Source of the DNA: Sipunculus nudus
Taxonomy: Eukaryota; Annelida; Sipuncula; Golfingiida; Sipunculidae
DNA length: 64,000 bases
Assembly (NCBI GenBank): GCA_026874595.1
Contig: CM049308.1
Location: 79,282,124 to 79,346,123 of the forward strand
Direction of reading: 5' to 3'
Position 1 is the first letter of the stretch, and each line of letters begins with the position of its first letter. The position numbers and the translations under genes were made by a program. Shown here one piece after another: positions 13,897 through 26,270 of the stretch. Under the pieces are notes generated by a model. The model searched no databases. It was given only the letters and a program-made list of their open reading frames with translations, and was not told where the DNA came from.

Positions 13897-16800
13897 ACAA
13901 GGGACCCATGGGTCACGGCGCTCAGCTGATCGTGATTGGACTATAAATGTTTCTCCACTGTGATACTATATCAAGTCGATAAAGCTTATGAATATCATGG
14001 ACATGTTGGGCTATTATAAAGGAATGTAATGTAATATGTGAGTAAATGATAAATGAAATTACCTGACTGATGGATTAATAGAGTAAAATATAGAGGTTTA
14101 TTTTTTATTTATTTAGGAGGGGTTGAAAATTGTGATATATTTGAGCAAATATGAATGCAATGACAGCAGTAATAAGCAGTAGTAGAATGATGATAAGGCT
14201 ATTTGTTGATGGATCTAAAGTGTATGGTAGGCTGCAAGCTTTCAATTTGACAGATATGATGTTATGATTAACTATGCTGATGAAGTGATTTATGAATTTG
14301 TGACTGTATGACACAATATCTCTTTAGTCTTGACAAGGTACATTATTGTGATGCCCACTATGTCTACATATTACACAATATTGACATAATTTCTGGCATG
14401 TACATAGGTACCTATGGACGAATAGTTATACAAAATATTAAAGTATGAATATATCTGATTCATCTTGTTCTTGCTTACTGAAGGTGACTTTGGGATGGGG
14501 TTTGGAGAAGGGAAAAGTGAGGGTAGCACGAAGATGGATGTAGAAATAATCTATTGTAATGTTTTTCATTTATATAAGAATATGAAAAGCTAAGAGGAAA
14601 GGGGCCCTCTTACTTGGTTATAGTAAAGTTCTAAATATATGATTGCAAACTAATACTCTGACAAGACTGTCATGAAGAAAAACAGTAAAAGTTCTGAGAT
14701 ACTGTGATGCATATGAAAATTTACAGATGGACATTTTTTTTAAGCATCTCCACTTTTTCCATTAAGAAGTTTTTATCTGAATCATTTTTTTTATTTACAG
14801 GTTTTATAAATTTTTTATAAAAAAAACTGAAAATATAAGTTAAAATATTAGAATTGTTGCAAAAGTTGCAATCATTATATATACAGAGTAAAAAACTGAA
14901 ACTATAAGTTAAAATATTAGAATTGTTGCAAAAGTCGCAATCATCATATTTCCTGAGTGTAGCTTATATTGGGTCATATTATGCATACACATATATTTTA
15001 TTTTTAAATCATAAATGTTTAAACTGAATTTAAAAGAAAATAATGCCACAACATGGAATCTACAAGAATATTCCTTGAATCACTATTAAAAAGTTTTGCA
15101 CATTGGAGTTTTCAGTACATGCTTAATTTTATTCACCAAAATAAAATAAAAGATTAAGTAAATTTGATAAAATTAAACATCTTTTCAAATAAAGTATACA
15201 CACTGTTGGTTGAATGAGGGACAAACAATATCATTGTGCTAATTACTATCCCAGTTTTAATTTATTACTGGAATTAATAGTCAATTTCACACCTGGTGAA
15301 GTTTTTACTGTTCTGAAGTAAGATTACTTATCTGATGAACATCCACACTTTCATAGCAATACACCACTTTGTGGACACAATTAAATGTACACTTTAACCA
15401 TTGTAACCCTGGTGGTACAATACAAAATCTAAAATGTAGCATGGCCTAGAATAAGAATGAATCAAATACAGAAAAAAAATAATTCATCTAGTTTATGCAC
15501 CATCTGGAAGGGGGGGGGGGGGGAGTGCAGGCCAGAGGGGAAGCCTGCTGGTAGTGGCCAAGCTGAGCCAAGACAAGCTGCCTGGGGTGGGTTACATAAT
15601 GCAAGTGAAGGCTGTACTACTAGGTGGGCTACATGTAAACAACACTTGACATGGTGTATGAAAATGTGAATAAAAGCTATTCTTTCCAATCAATTTCTTT
15701 GAAATTTCAGATTTTAAAAGATTAAATCCTTATGTATATATGCTGTGAAAATTAAATCAACAGTGCCAAAGTTGGACAAAATTTAAGGTATTAATTTTTT
15801 TATTTATGCTAATAACTTGAAAAATTTGCAAAATTCAGATCCAATTTTGGGTAAACAATTGAATCTTGATTAAATAAAGTTATATTCCTGAAAAAAGTCT
15901 CTAGGTTCAGCAATTCTCATGTTAGGTGAGTAAATATATTTCCTGATTTTTAAAAAATTGCATTATATTTTGGCCCATAACTTCAAAATAATACCCAATA
16001 CTGACCTAATTTGTAGTATGTTCATAGAAAATGTTTGAAAGAATGTGAATACTAAATATGATCAAAAACAGATCAGTGGTTTTGATATTGGGCAGCCTTG
16101 AAGTGTAACAATGGCATTTTATATGGAAAACGGAGGTTTTTCCTTAATATCTCGAAGGAACGAAGTCCTAATGACCCAATTTTCGGTCTGGTAGGAGATT
16201 TTGGGGACATCTAAAATTATGCCAACAGCCTGGGGAGCATAGAGATGTGCACTGAATGACCTACAGTCATCAAAGTGGACTGCTTGACAATGTAAGGGAA
16301 TACAACAAGAGCCTCCAAAAAATTCAATAACTAGCCTAATTTTGCAGCTCTTATTTTCAAATTTCAGATTTTAACAGATTAAATCCTTATGAGTACATGC
16401 TGTGAAAATAAAATCCACAGTACTTACATGAAAAAAATGTGCCGTGGCCAAAGTTGGGCAAAATTTAAGGTACAAATTTTATATTTTTGGCAATATTTAA
16501 AAAAATTTAACAGATTTTGATCTAATTTTTGGTATACAACTAAATTTTGATTTATTAAATTTGTATTACTGAAAAAAGTCCCTACCTTTAACACTTTTGG
16601 TCTTAAGTGACCAAATATCTTCCTGATTTTATTATCTTCCATTATATTTCGGCCCATAACTTTTTTAAATTAAATAATACTGACTTAATATCTGGCATGT
16701 ACATAGAAACTATATAGAGGAATATTTATGGTACATATTAAGAAAACCAGATGAGTGGTTTTGATATTAGGCAGTCCTGAAGTGTAAAAATAGATTTCTA

Positions 16801-17023
16801 ATAAAAAATTGAGGTTTTTTACTTAATATCTCGTAGGAAGGAAGTCCTATTGATCCAATTTTCGGCATGGTAGGAGATTTTGGGGACATCTAACTGTATG
16901 CCGAATTTCAGATTCTTAGGTCCAACGGTGTCGAAATGTGCCATTCTAAGGACGGACAGACGGACGGACGACGGACAATGGACCACGGCTATAGCTCAGA
17001 TGACTTATAGTCAGCTGAGCTAA
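13897..17023 (+). mobile_element. Large Helentron/pearl-like repeat, copy 1
   Basis: Starts at AACAAGGGACCCATGGGTC and ends in an (ACGG/ACAG)-type microsatellite (about 16950-16980) followed by a near-perfect 12-bp-stem hairpin (16994-17020) and TAAAA. The same left module (13897-14652) and right module (about 15851-17023) recur at 34337-35092 and 35742-36925 with few differences. Both ends carry GCTCAGCTGA in inverse orientation (13920-13929 and inside the terminal hairpin). Terminal inverted repeats, a tetranucleotide microsatellite and no transposase fit the non-autonomous pearl / Helentron-associated elements known from bivalves. That class assignment is inference. Part of the right module is repeated inside the element (15715-16080 against 16370-16770). 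A poly-G run lies at about 15509-15523. Confidence 0.7.
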
Positions 17024-17814
17024 AAGATGAACATATTTTCTACATCTAATATGTGTTCATGTTATAATTTTAGTATATTCTGTCTATATTAGTTGTGTAA
17101 GAGAAATACATTAGTTAAAGAAGAAATGTTTCCATTTATATTTCATGAAATTATAGCCAGTTCACTAAGTCTTTCTTAATTATTTTATTTTTTTCCCAAA
17201 TGTACATTTTAAGATGCAAGAAAATGAAAAGAGTTTGGCCAAGTGTGTGTTTCCAGTAAGGTAGTCTATCATTTAACTGTTTTAAATCTGATGTATGTAT
17301 CTATGGCAATGGAATTTCATGTACCCATATTAGTTACTCAAGACTTATTTTATGGGGGGGGGGGGGAGGGGAAATTTGTTATCTGAGTGAATCCAAGTAC
17401 AACCACTTAATATTGGGAAAGTGAAATCAAAAGTCTTGGCAGTATACCAGGGATTGCACTGAGGTGACCTGTGAACTAGATATGCACAATAATATAGCAT
17501 TTTTTAGAAAATACCTTACCTGATTTATACAGCATTATACTAGCACCCTAGCCTATTCACATACATACAAAACATAAACACCATCATTGCTTTTTGGAGG
17601 GCAAACATAAAAGTATATCTTTCTCAGAGGGGGAACTATTAGTGCCTTACTGAGAACCTAAGCAGGAAAACTTGTTAGTTTTGGCATCAACATATAGGCC
17701 AAAAACCAGGGGTCAAACCTTGTTGTTTATTATTAATATTCTTATTTATAACTCGGGGGGAAAATACCTAAATATCTGGAACAAAGAAACCTCATGATAA
17801 CAGTCAAACTATTA
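17024..17814. other. Non-coding DNA with a poly-G run
   Basis: Contains a G run of about 13 bases near 17355 followed by AGGGG. Nothing else recognised. Confidence 0.45.
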
Positions 17815-18348
17815 CAGGGTTCCCAGCTGCCAAATCTGAAAAAAAAATCCCTGACTATTCCCTGACTTTCAGTTGGCTTTCAAGTATAAATCATCTTGCA
17901 TATTTTGAATTTGGTCACGATAATATTATTTTACAGCCAACCCAATGAAAAGCTTAAATGGAAAAACGTATGGAATACCAGCATCATACATCAGATCATG
18001 CTTTTATTATATTACTTCTCAGAAAATGAATTGTACCATCATTAATTGTTGGTGTTATATGCTGTGCATCCATACTCTGCATCATCAAACTTTGATCTTT
18101 ACACAAAAATTAAAAGGAAACAAGATTAAGCCTGCAAACTTAACATATTCTTACACACAAATTAAAAGGAAAAAAGATTAAGTCTGCAAACTTAATTTTT
18201 ACATTTTTATAAGAGATGCCAAACCCTTTCAACCTGATAAGTAACTGCGTTTGCCACAGCCATTAAAATTCCCAAACTTTTCCCTGACTTAAAAAATATA
18301 AAAAAAATTTCCTGACTTTATGAAATTCCCTGACCGCTGGCAACCCTG
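17815..18348. mobile_element. hAT-like MITE
   Basis: The left end CAGGGTTCCCAGC and the right end, reverse-complemented (CAGGGTTGCCAGC), form 13-bp terminal inverted repeats with one mismatch. Both ends are directly flanked by TATTA. Subterminal TTCCCTGAC repeats occur near each end (about 17850-17870 and 18270-18335). CAGGG-type ends suggest the hAT superfamily. A 5-bp flank repeat is shorter than the usual 8-bp hAT duplication, so the superfamily call is tentative. There is no transposase. It lies in the intron downstream of the ASPP exon at 18595-18714. Confidence 0.65.
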
Positions 18349-18594
18349 TATTATGAAACAAAACCTCACTTGTAATAACGTAATATTCATTCACTACGTC
18401 TTTGCAATTCCAGATGCATAAATACACAATGTAACAAATCAGTATAAGAGTCCACATTTGAAAGAAAAAAAAAAGATTAATCACGAGATAACCTAAATTA
18501 ACACCACCACCAGCTTTTAGTATCCCAAGTAGGTAAAGAGAGAAAACGTACTAAGTGACCCCTCCTTAAAACCAAGCACAAAGAGAACACATAC

Positions 18595-18714
18595 CTCCTG
18601 CATATATAATTGAGACCGCTGGTTGGTGGCGCAGGTAGAAGCGTACTTCATCACGGTGGACCCCCCACTGTTGAAGTATCTGATACGGCCGCTCATATTC
18701 TTCCACTGGACGCT
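18595..18714 (-). CDS. ASPP-family (TP53BP2/PPP1R13B-like) exon, end of N-terminal beta-grasp domain
   Basis: Read on the minus strand, this 120-bp exon lies between a TGACAG acceptor and a GTATGT donor. It continues the phase-1 codon of the exon at 20001-20148. The translation includes RPVEEYERPYQILQQWGVHR followed by DEVRFYLRH. This matches the segment of vertebrate ASPP1/ASPP2 with the pattern ERPV...Y..LQ.WG..R.EV.FFLRH, at the end of the N-terminal ubiquitin-like / Ras-association domain. In the family this domain precedes a long coiled coil, a proline-rich region, ankyrin repeats and an SH3 domain that binds p53 and PP1. None of those later parts is in the window, so the following intron is at least 18.6 kb. 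The exon ends in phase 1. Family identity is strong; which vertebrate paralogue it corresponds to cannot be said, as invertebrates usually have a single ASPP. Confidence 0.88.
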
Positions 18715-20000
18715 CTGTCAGTAAAATAAAACAAATGTCTTTAGGTTATCTGGTTAATGAGCAACACAAATGTATGGTTATTATTCTAATTAATAAATTA
18801 TATGGTATTATATCACATACCCACAATGTAATGATCCATAAAATTTAATATATCTTGATCTACATGCAGTCTCAGTTTGTATCAATTCATGTAGTGTGCA
18901 CTGACACAGAAAAAAATACAAGTGGATAATTCAGTTAAACAACTGCTTTTATCATATATCTCTTTTAATTGTATCAGACAATATCTTTAGTGTATTTTTA
19001 TGTCTAATTCATCTTAAATGCATTAAGCTTAAAATTCGATTTCAAATATATAGTGTATATGAAAAAGATCATATATTACTCCTTTCATTTTTTTTATTTA
19101 TTTGAGGTCAAAGGTCCTCTGATTCTTATATCTTTGGTATTGTCCTAGAATGAAATTAAAACTCATTCAGTAAGAATGTAATGTGAAATTGCCCCATGTC
19201 CCATTAGACACATATACACAGGGCTACAGGTACAGCCTGTTTCAGTGTGTTTCCATTAACACAACCGGTAACAACTTCATGTACTGACATTAATATTTAC
19301 AATCTTTGTCATGTTGCATATTCCATCAATAAAAAACACTTTAAATTATCACTACTTAAACTTAATTAGATATGTCATGGTGAACCATCTAATCTATAAA
19401 TTTACCCTTGTATATTTTAAATAAGCCAAGGTGAATTCATTAAGAAACATTCAAAAGCACATGAATTGATGATTCATGTAGGTAATTTGTTATTTTTAAG
19501 TATTATTGTGCAATGATGTTATGCTGGGGTGTTAACTGAAATTATTGAATTAAAATGGATTCAGCATATAATAATAATGGAATAAGCAAGTACAATGATG
19601 CACTGATTCATTCATCATGTTTTATATTGCTCAGGTAATCCATATTCAAATGTAGTTGATCATACCCATGTCTGAAATAACACTCAGTAACAGGTATACA
19701 AAACTGTACACATCTTCAGTAGAGGTCACTTAATATCCCACATTTGTCCATCCATCATTACTAAAGGGAAAATTTATTAACCCTGATGGACCTGCATCAT
19801 TATCAAACCCATTTTAATTTATAAATAATCACTTGGTTCCTAACTAGGTTCAATCCTAATGTGACATTCCTGATGTGGAAGAGTGCCAATTAGCACATTT
19901 AATGACAATTATTTGGTAATCTCAATATTCCTATTTATGTCATGAACTGAAGTTCACCTGAGTATTTTATGAGGTCACCAAAAATATAAAAGTAACTCAC
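18715..20000 (-). other. ASPP intron between the two beta-grasp exons
   Basis: A 1,286-bp phase-1 intron. The donor is GTGAGT just below 20001 and the acceptor is TGACAG just above 18714. The interior is AT-rich with no recognisable element. Confidence 0.8.
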
Positions 20001-20148
20001 CACAGCCTCTCCATATTTCCACCAGATGGCACTGCCCTTCCCCTGGCTCTTTACAACAGTCTATGACATCACCACAGGTGGTCTCAGGTGTGATCGGCAC
20101 CTCGCATATGTTCTCCTCGGTATCATCGAGATACACCTTCAGTATTAT
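20001..20148 (-). CDS. ASPP-family exon, N-terminal beta-grasp (RA-like) domain
   Basis: A 148-bp exon on the minus strand between a TATTACAG acceptor and a GTGAGT donor; 49 codons plus one base. The translation includes [20 protein letters not shown], then [19 protein letters not shown] and HLVEIWRG. It aligns without gaps to the start of human ASPP1/2 (pattern [36 protein letters not shown]). The region forms the first strands and helix of the ubiquitin-like N-terminal domain, implicated in ASPP-Ras and polarity-protein interactions. In vertebrates a methionine precedes this segment. Here the exon opens with ATA ATA in phase 0, so the start codon must come from an upstream exon (30628-30690 or 26232-26270). 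The exon also contains a perfect CTCF-consensus match (20019-20032, plus strand). Confidence 0.92.
20019..20032 (+). promoter_or_regulatory. CTCF-like motif inside ASPP exon
   Basis: CCACCAGATGGCAC matches the vertebrate/bilaterian CTCF core CCASYAGRKGGCRC at all 14 positions. It overlaps conserved codons on the other strand (Q-C-H-L-V), so coding constraint could produce it by chance. Occupancy is unknown. Confidence 0.35.
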
Positions 20149-23100
20149 CTGTAATACACAAAGACAAAAGATTAATCAGTGATAACAGCTATGTGTTATG
20201 CTTGATAACCAGTGATAAACAAACAATATGGGCATTATTGCCCGTTTGTTCATCAAACTCTTTCAAATGTATTAGCTCAAGAACCTTCCACTGGATTAAT
20301 GTGAAAATTTTACAGAAGTTCAACCCTGTGAGAGGATGCGCCCTCTCAAGTTTCAGACTCATCGGAAATACAATATGGCAACCAAGTTGTTTGAGATATT
20401 GTAATAAATTTTTAAAAGATTGATCCCTTAATTTGATATAACTTACAGTGATGAATTCCAGACCAATATGACATCCAAAATGGCCACATGGCTGCAATTT
20501 TGATTCAGGCATTTAGCAACTCGGGGCTGTGATTGAGGACCTCCAGGGTGTTTATCATTTCAAGTTATTCCAGGTGTACACACATTAGCATTCATTGGAA
20601 TTATTTAACTAAAGCACATGTGCATTATAATTTATATCATATGTTTAAATTAATCTTTTTAAAATATTAAAATACCTATACAGTAACTAATCTAGACACC
20701 TTAAGATATCAAACTGGATGTATAGCCCGGCATACTATGACTTTCATCTCTCTAACTGCAACATACTTTATTTAAACTGTAATATAATTTGATCTAATTT
20801 ATAATCTGCATTTTTTTTTAGCCAAATCCTGCAAACATATTATAAGATAATGCCCTGAAGAAGATATATAACCAAAGTGCATCCGAGGACATGAAAGTAA
20901 CCTGAGTGATCTATTTTTCCCCTGAGGGGGGCATGCATGACTGGACCTTACCACCAGTATATAAGCATTTCACAGTAATGGTGTCTCAGGAATGCATGCC
21001 AATTTTTGTGTATGTCTAGCAAGACTACAGTACCAATAAATCTTACGCTGTACTTCCATGTCTGATGAGAAGACTTTGCGGTGAGACACAGGAACATTTT
21101 AACGATGCCCAGCAACTGTAGCACCTCTCACTTGTGCATTATCAGCAAACGGTCCTCCATAATTATTAACCACACAAGACATTCCCCAAATCCATGAACC
21201 ATTTGAAATGACCATACTACTCCATACTTCAGGTGGTTACCAAGTACATGTGTGAAATCACTGATGATCTAGTAGTCACGATTGAATGACTCCCTGACCT
21301 TTGACCCCTGTAGATGTGAGATATTTGGCAGCACGTCTCGCTGGACATTATATGCACGGGTTAGTGTATCGCAACCCCTGATATACTATTATAACCAGAT
21401 CACACAGCTCCGTGGAACCTTACAATAAAAGAGTGGAATAAAACTCTTTTAATGTCTCTTGTACCGGCAGTGAACCCACCCTGTATTTATGCCAACTCAA
21501 CAGTTAGTGTATATCAATACATTCTACATGTGAAAACTTTCAATGGTCACAGGCCCCTTGTTATTAAGGTGTGTGGCCACACAGAGTTGTACATCAAACC
21601 AACTGATACAGAAGGTTTAGTAGGACTTTGCCATTCATGAACACAGGCACAATCATATTAATCTATATTTCATCAAATAGTAAAGACCATTGTTGGTTTT
21701 GTGGTATTATTAATTATCATTCACTTTTCTTTAGATATCCAATGGAAGCACTTATGCCTGACACCTGCATGGAGTCATCATCAGCTAACAGCCCAGCAGC
21801 TAAAGGATAAACAGCAGCTGAACAGCAGAAGCTGCTGCACAGTAACTGTCTTTTGCCAACAGCCCAACATTGCAAGGTAAGGTACAATTTAACAAAGCTA
21901 GATATGTTTCATTCACAAGCAGTGATTTATTGTCATCACTCCTCAGGGAAGAGTGTACTTTTATGTACTAAAATGCAAAGTACACTTGCATGATAATTAT
22001 ACACAAACTTCACCAGTTAGAGATGTAACATTTACAAGTCCCAAGCTGTACCAGTATGGGGTATATACATCAATATATCTTACTACTACATCATGATTGA
22101 TGACTGACTCCTCACCGTCTCCTCAAAGATAGCATTACCTGATCAAGATTTATAAGCTGTCCCTCCTTATTCACTGTTATGATTAATGTGGCCACAGCCT
22201 ATTTTGCTGAGTGGCATCAAGGTCAAAGGTTAATGATATGTAAACAAGAGATGCACCAACCATCTCCACTGAAAGCACCACAGGTCACTGAGTGTGACCT
22301 AACAACCATAAATTGAGTCACCTTACAATGTTACCATGGGCAAGTATGCTCTTCTTGACAGGCTGCTTGTGGGGTGCAACATACTACAGGGCCCTCTGGT
22401 GGAGAGATTTGGAACTAATTAAACTTGGTTTTTTGCTCTGATACAATTGCAGACACCAGTCTTGTTTTCAAGGTCTCCAAAACCTGTCAAAAATTATTCT
22501 TAACTTTTGTATTCCGTTCCAACACCTGTGTTATCTGGTATTTGTGATGTCATTTCTTTGAAATCAATTCATTTAGTAAGCAAAACAAACGTAGCAGACA
22601 GAGACAAGATTGTGTGTATATTCTAGAACAACAGCAAATTGAAGTGTAAAGAATAAACCTGTTTGGATATCTTTTATGATGTCCACCTAAAACACAGTCA
22701 TTGGGCAATGCATTCTGAAGTCGTGATATTCAAATATGCACTATAAAGACACTATTTATGCTCCAGGCTACAGTTTCTATACAGCTTGCTCTGTTCAGGC
22801 TGCCTAAAGTTTTCTGTCTTGTTTCATTTTCAACTTCAAATACAGCAAGGGTATTATATTCATTCCAATTAAATACACAATTTTCATATTCTGCCCTAGG
22901 AATTTAATATTTGAACTTTGTTACCAGGTACCATCAATTGTAACTGGTAACAATAAAGTTGCCCATGAGGCATATTCAATGCTCAAATTAATCTGACAAA
23001 CCACTGAAGGCCACAGCACATAAATATAGGTCACAGTGACATAAATTTGGGTTTGCAAGTCGAGTTTATCAAAACCTATCAGCATATTTACATTGAAGAT

Positions 23101-23412
23101 CCCTGAATATTCGAGTCCTGCATGGTTAGTATCACCCTGATAGCTGTAGTCTCTCACTGTCAGCAGATTTACAGTGGCTCAGATGTCTTTCAGTTAATGG
23201 AGCTAAAAATGACAAAGCTGGACAATGGTGCTTTAATGGACTTTGGAACTGTATTGTCCATCAGTTCCCTATAATTCTAACTGGTAGGGCTTGGGAAATG
23301 AAGTTTCATTCATGTTGATAAAGAATCAAAGCAATTTCTTTTGTTGGGTGAAAAATTATACCAAGTTTAACAATGAGACAGCCAGAATAACTAGAATATC
23401 AGCAGAAGCTGA
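20149..23412. other. ASPP intron, no internal exon recognised
   Basis: Part of the intron between the candidate start exons and the beta-grasp exon. The short frames here have no family match. A CTCF-like 13/14 match (GGGCCCTCTGGTGG, minus) is at 22389-22402. A CAG/CTG-rich palindromic patch followed by CAAGGTAAGG at 21780-21885 was considered as an exon and not supported. Confidence 0.45.
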
Positions 23413-24565
23413 CAAAAGCCCTCAGCCAAAAGAACAGTGTTTATAGGTGGTAACAGTAACAAGTACAAAATATTTGTTCTCTCATGGATGTATATCTGTA
23501 CATGTCTCAGTTATAAATTTAAACTGGAGAGGTATGTACCATGTTGAATAACAATCCACCATATGCTTTTAGAAGATATTCTGCTCACAAGGCCGAAGTT
23601 GAAAAATCTGATAAAAATTAATTAAAATCAGAAATTGTAGGTAGTGCCCCCAAACTTGTGCAGCAGGTACAGACCATCAGTCCCAATGATCATAGTGAGT
23701 TTTGTAAAAATCCACCCAATGGTCTCTGAGAATTAAGCTTCTAAGGGTTTTTCTATATCCAGCTGTAAAACATAGAAAAATAGGTCAAGGTCACCCATCT
23801 TCGAAATTCACTGAGATACTGTCAATATACATCTTCACTGATGAAATAAAATTCCCATGGTTAATCCTTTTAGAGATATCCTGCTCACAAGGCCAAAGTT
23901 GAAAAATCCGATAAAAATTCATTAAAAATCAGAAATTGTAGGTGGCCCCACCAAATTTGTGCAGCAGGTACAGACCATCAGTCCCAATCACCATAGTAAG
24001 TTTTGTGAAAATCCACCCAATGGTCTCTGAGAATTAAGCTTCTAAGCATTTTTCTAAAATCAGCTCTTAAACGTAGAAAAATGGGTCAAGGTCACCCATC
24101 TTCAAACTTGACAGAGATTTTGTCAATATACATCTTCATCAAAGAAATAAAATTCCTATGGTGAATCCTTTAAGAGATATCCCTCTCACAAGACCAAAGT
24201 TGAAAAATCCGATAAAAATTCATTAAAAATCAGAAATTGTAGGTGGCCCCACTAAATTTGTGCAGCAGGTACAGACCATCAGTCCCAATGACCATAGTAA
24301 GTTTTGTGAAAATCCACCTAATGGTTCCTGAGAAATAAACTTCAAAGTGTTTTTCTATTATCAGCTCTAAAATATAGAAAAATAGGTCAAGGTCACCCTT
24401 TTTCATCTTGACCGAGATTTTGTTGATATACATCTTCAGCGAAGAAATAAAATTCCTATGGTGAATCCTTTTAGAGATATCCTGCTCACAAGGTAAAAGT
24501 TAACGGACGCCGGCCAGACGGACGGACAGACAGCTTGGGTGACGACAATAGCTGAGGGCTAAAAA
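23413..24565 (+). mobile_element. Pearl-like element with ~300-bp tandem core (3 units)
   Basis: Three successive copies of a roughly 300-bp unit start at about 23571, 23871 and 24171, with a truncated fourth at 24471. Each contains GAGATATCCTGCTCACAAGG, CAGCAGGTACAGACCATCAG and GGTCAAGGTCACCC. The last unit runs into GACGGACGGACAGACAG (about 24516-24532) and then AGCTGAGGGCTAAAA. The left flank has AGCCCTCAGC and the right end has its inverse, giving 10-bp terminal inverted repeats. Core repeats, an ACGG-type microsatellite and short terminal inverted repeats are the described layout of oyster pearl elements. It has no coding capacity. Third-unit frames (for example 24230-24433) are artefacts of the repeat. 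Confidence 0.75.
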
Positions 24566-26231
24566 TAATTAAACTTGCCCAGTTTCATCTCCTATGGTGA
24601 AATGTTTGCAACCCATTTAAATTAATGTGCTGGCATTTCCAAATATTCTAATACCTTCCTCAACTTGCTTTTAGGGACCTTTCCCCATAATATTACAGGT
24701 AAATTCAAATGTAGGATAACCCAAAAGAAATCTAAAATTTATTTCTGGTGTACTTTGACAAGCATGGTGGCTGAACATCAACAGTAATGTGCAGGTATTT
24801 AAATAACACATAAAAATGGTATTGTATTCATGAAAAGGCGGCTAGTTTCAGAACACATTAAATCATGTATCATATACTGGTATGTGACCTGTATGGTATA
24901 TATGTTGTGAGTTATTCCACACAGCTGTATCCCTTTATTCAGCACTCATAAAGAAGACAATACACAGGGAACTTGGGTGATTTTATCTGGTATCCCATAA
25001 CATGACAAAACTAGGGCTAGCTTATAAACTTTAAATTCATTTCAGGACAGGCCCATGCCCTCCTTGTCCATAGCAATGCCTGTTGAATTGCATCTCCAAT
25101 TAAAGTAAAATTTTGAAAAAATGAATACAGTTTATCTAGATAATCCATCATTAATAAACCTTATTTTTGACATTTGCCATAAACCAACAATAAATAAATA
25201 TTTACTCTACTTTATCAAAATTTCATACATATCTAGCCCTTAGCAATTTTACAAGGCACACCCCATTTGGTAAACTGACAAGACAATGTGTGTTGTCATT
25301 TGTCATACTCGTCTATGATATATATATATATATATATACATAAATAGATAAAGTGTGGTAGTAATTCACACTATATTGCATCTGATTCTTAACTTTACAT
25401 ATGTTCAGATTAAGACCTTTACATAAATGTCATGCTTATAAAACAGTCAATTCAGTGATTCTGTTAAGATATCTGACGTCTGGTATTTCCTACAAATTTA
25501 CCACCATATCATTCTCTTTCCAAAATTCTCCATCTACCACAGCATGTAAACACTTACTTGATAAACAGGGCAGGTTGGTGGAGAAATTTTAATCACTTAT
25601 TATTAGTCAAGGTTCAGCGTTCAATTACTGATCAACTTAGGACAGGCCATCAGAAGAAATCATAATATAAATTATCAGGCCATGTTTTGCAATCAGTTGT
25701 TGATAAAATATAAATTTTTATACATACAGTCTGTAAGAGTTATTGAAACAACCATATGAGCAACAACATAGGCACCAGAGAATGACAACAGAAGACAAAT
25801 TGCAATGTCTTCTAAAGCCAACACATAGGTTTATACTTTGCTCTGACATACCCAGAATGACATTAACAATGTCTAAGTTCAATCTGTTATAACAGTTCAT
25901 GGAGCCTCCACTTATTTTTATCATTGACTGAGATTTTCTTCAGAATAATACTGAATATCACCCTAGCCTCATCTTGTACAGGATGTTTCAATGTATCACC
26001 ATACTCATAAATCATATCAGTCCTTTGAAGTCAGAATCTTTCTTTGTATGAAATAACTCAAGAAATCTAAGCAGAGCCAGTGCTTGCAAGAAATGGTTTC
26101 GCATCAGAGACATGTCCATCATACGAGACCTATATTACCTGAAGGTATCTCTTTTCTTTGATCTTAGATATTTTCTACAAACACTACGCACACTTGTAAG
26201 CTAATAATAAAATGTGTAGCAGTTTACTTAC
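24566..26231. other. ASPP intron, AT-rich; (TA)n at 25318-25338
   Basis: Apart from a short TA microsatellite, nothing was recognised. The 25718-25924 minus frame has no family resemblance. Confidence 0.45.
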
Positions 26232-26270
26232 AGCATAAACTGATGGGGTGGCAACCACTATAAAAAACAT
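26232..26270 (-). CDS. Possible alternative ASPP start exon
   Basis: On the minus strand an ATG at 26270 opens a 13-codon frame, MFFIVVATPSVYA, that ends exactly at a strong donor (GCT|GTAAGT) in phase 0. This is the phase required by the ASPP exon at 20001-20148. An in-frame TGA lies about 27 codons upstream of the ATG, so the frame is not just an open run. If used, it would give an ASPP protein with a short hydrophobic N-terminus instead of the 21-residue one encoded at 30628-30690. Vertebrate TP53BP2 and PPP1R13B also have short alternative N-termini before the beta-grasp domain. There is no homology evidence, and a 39-bp frame with a donor can occur by chance. Confidence 0.3.

Noticed and set aside
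14105-14314. A 69-codon minus-strand frame preserved in repeat copy 1 (14105-14314) and copy 2 (34546-34755), with its first ~45 codons also open in the inverted third copy (60549-60722, plus)
   Set aside because: It looked like a small conserved membrane protein. Comparing copies 1 and 3 codon by codon, I count about 11 amino-acid-changing and 3 silent differences before a one-base deletion breaks the frame. Copies 1 and 2 also differ mainly by replacements. That is the pattern of neutral DNA, so I do not call a gene.
21780-21885. CAG/CTG-rich plus-strand segment ending CAAG|GTAAGG, considered as an exon
   Set aside because: In-frame stop soon before, no homology, and it lies antisense within the ASPP intron; the palindromic CAGCAG/CTGCTG pattern explains its appearance.
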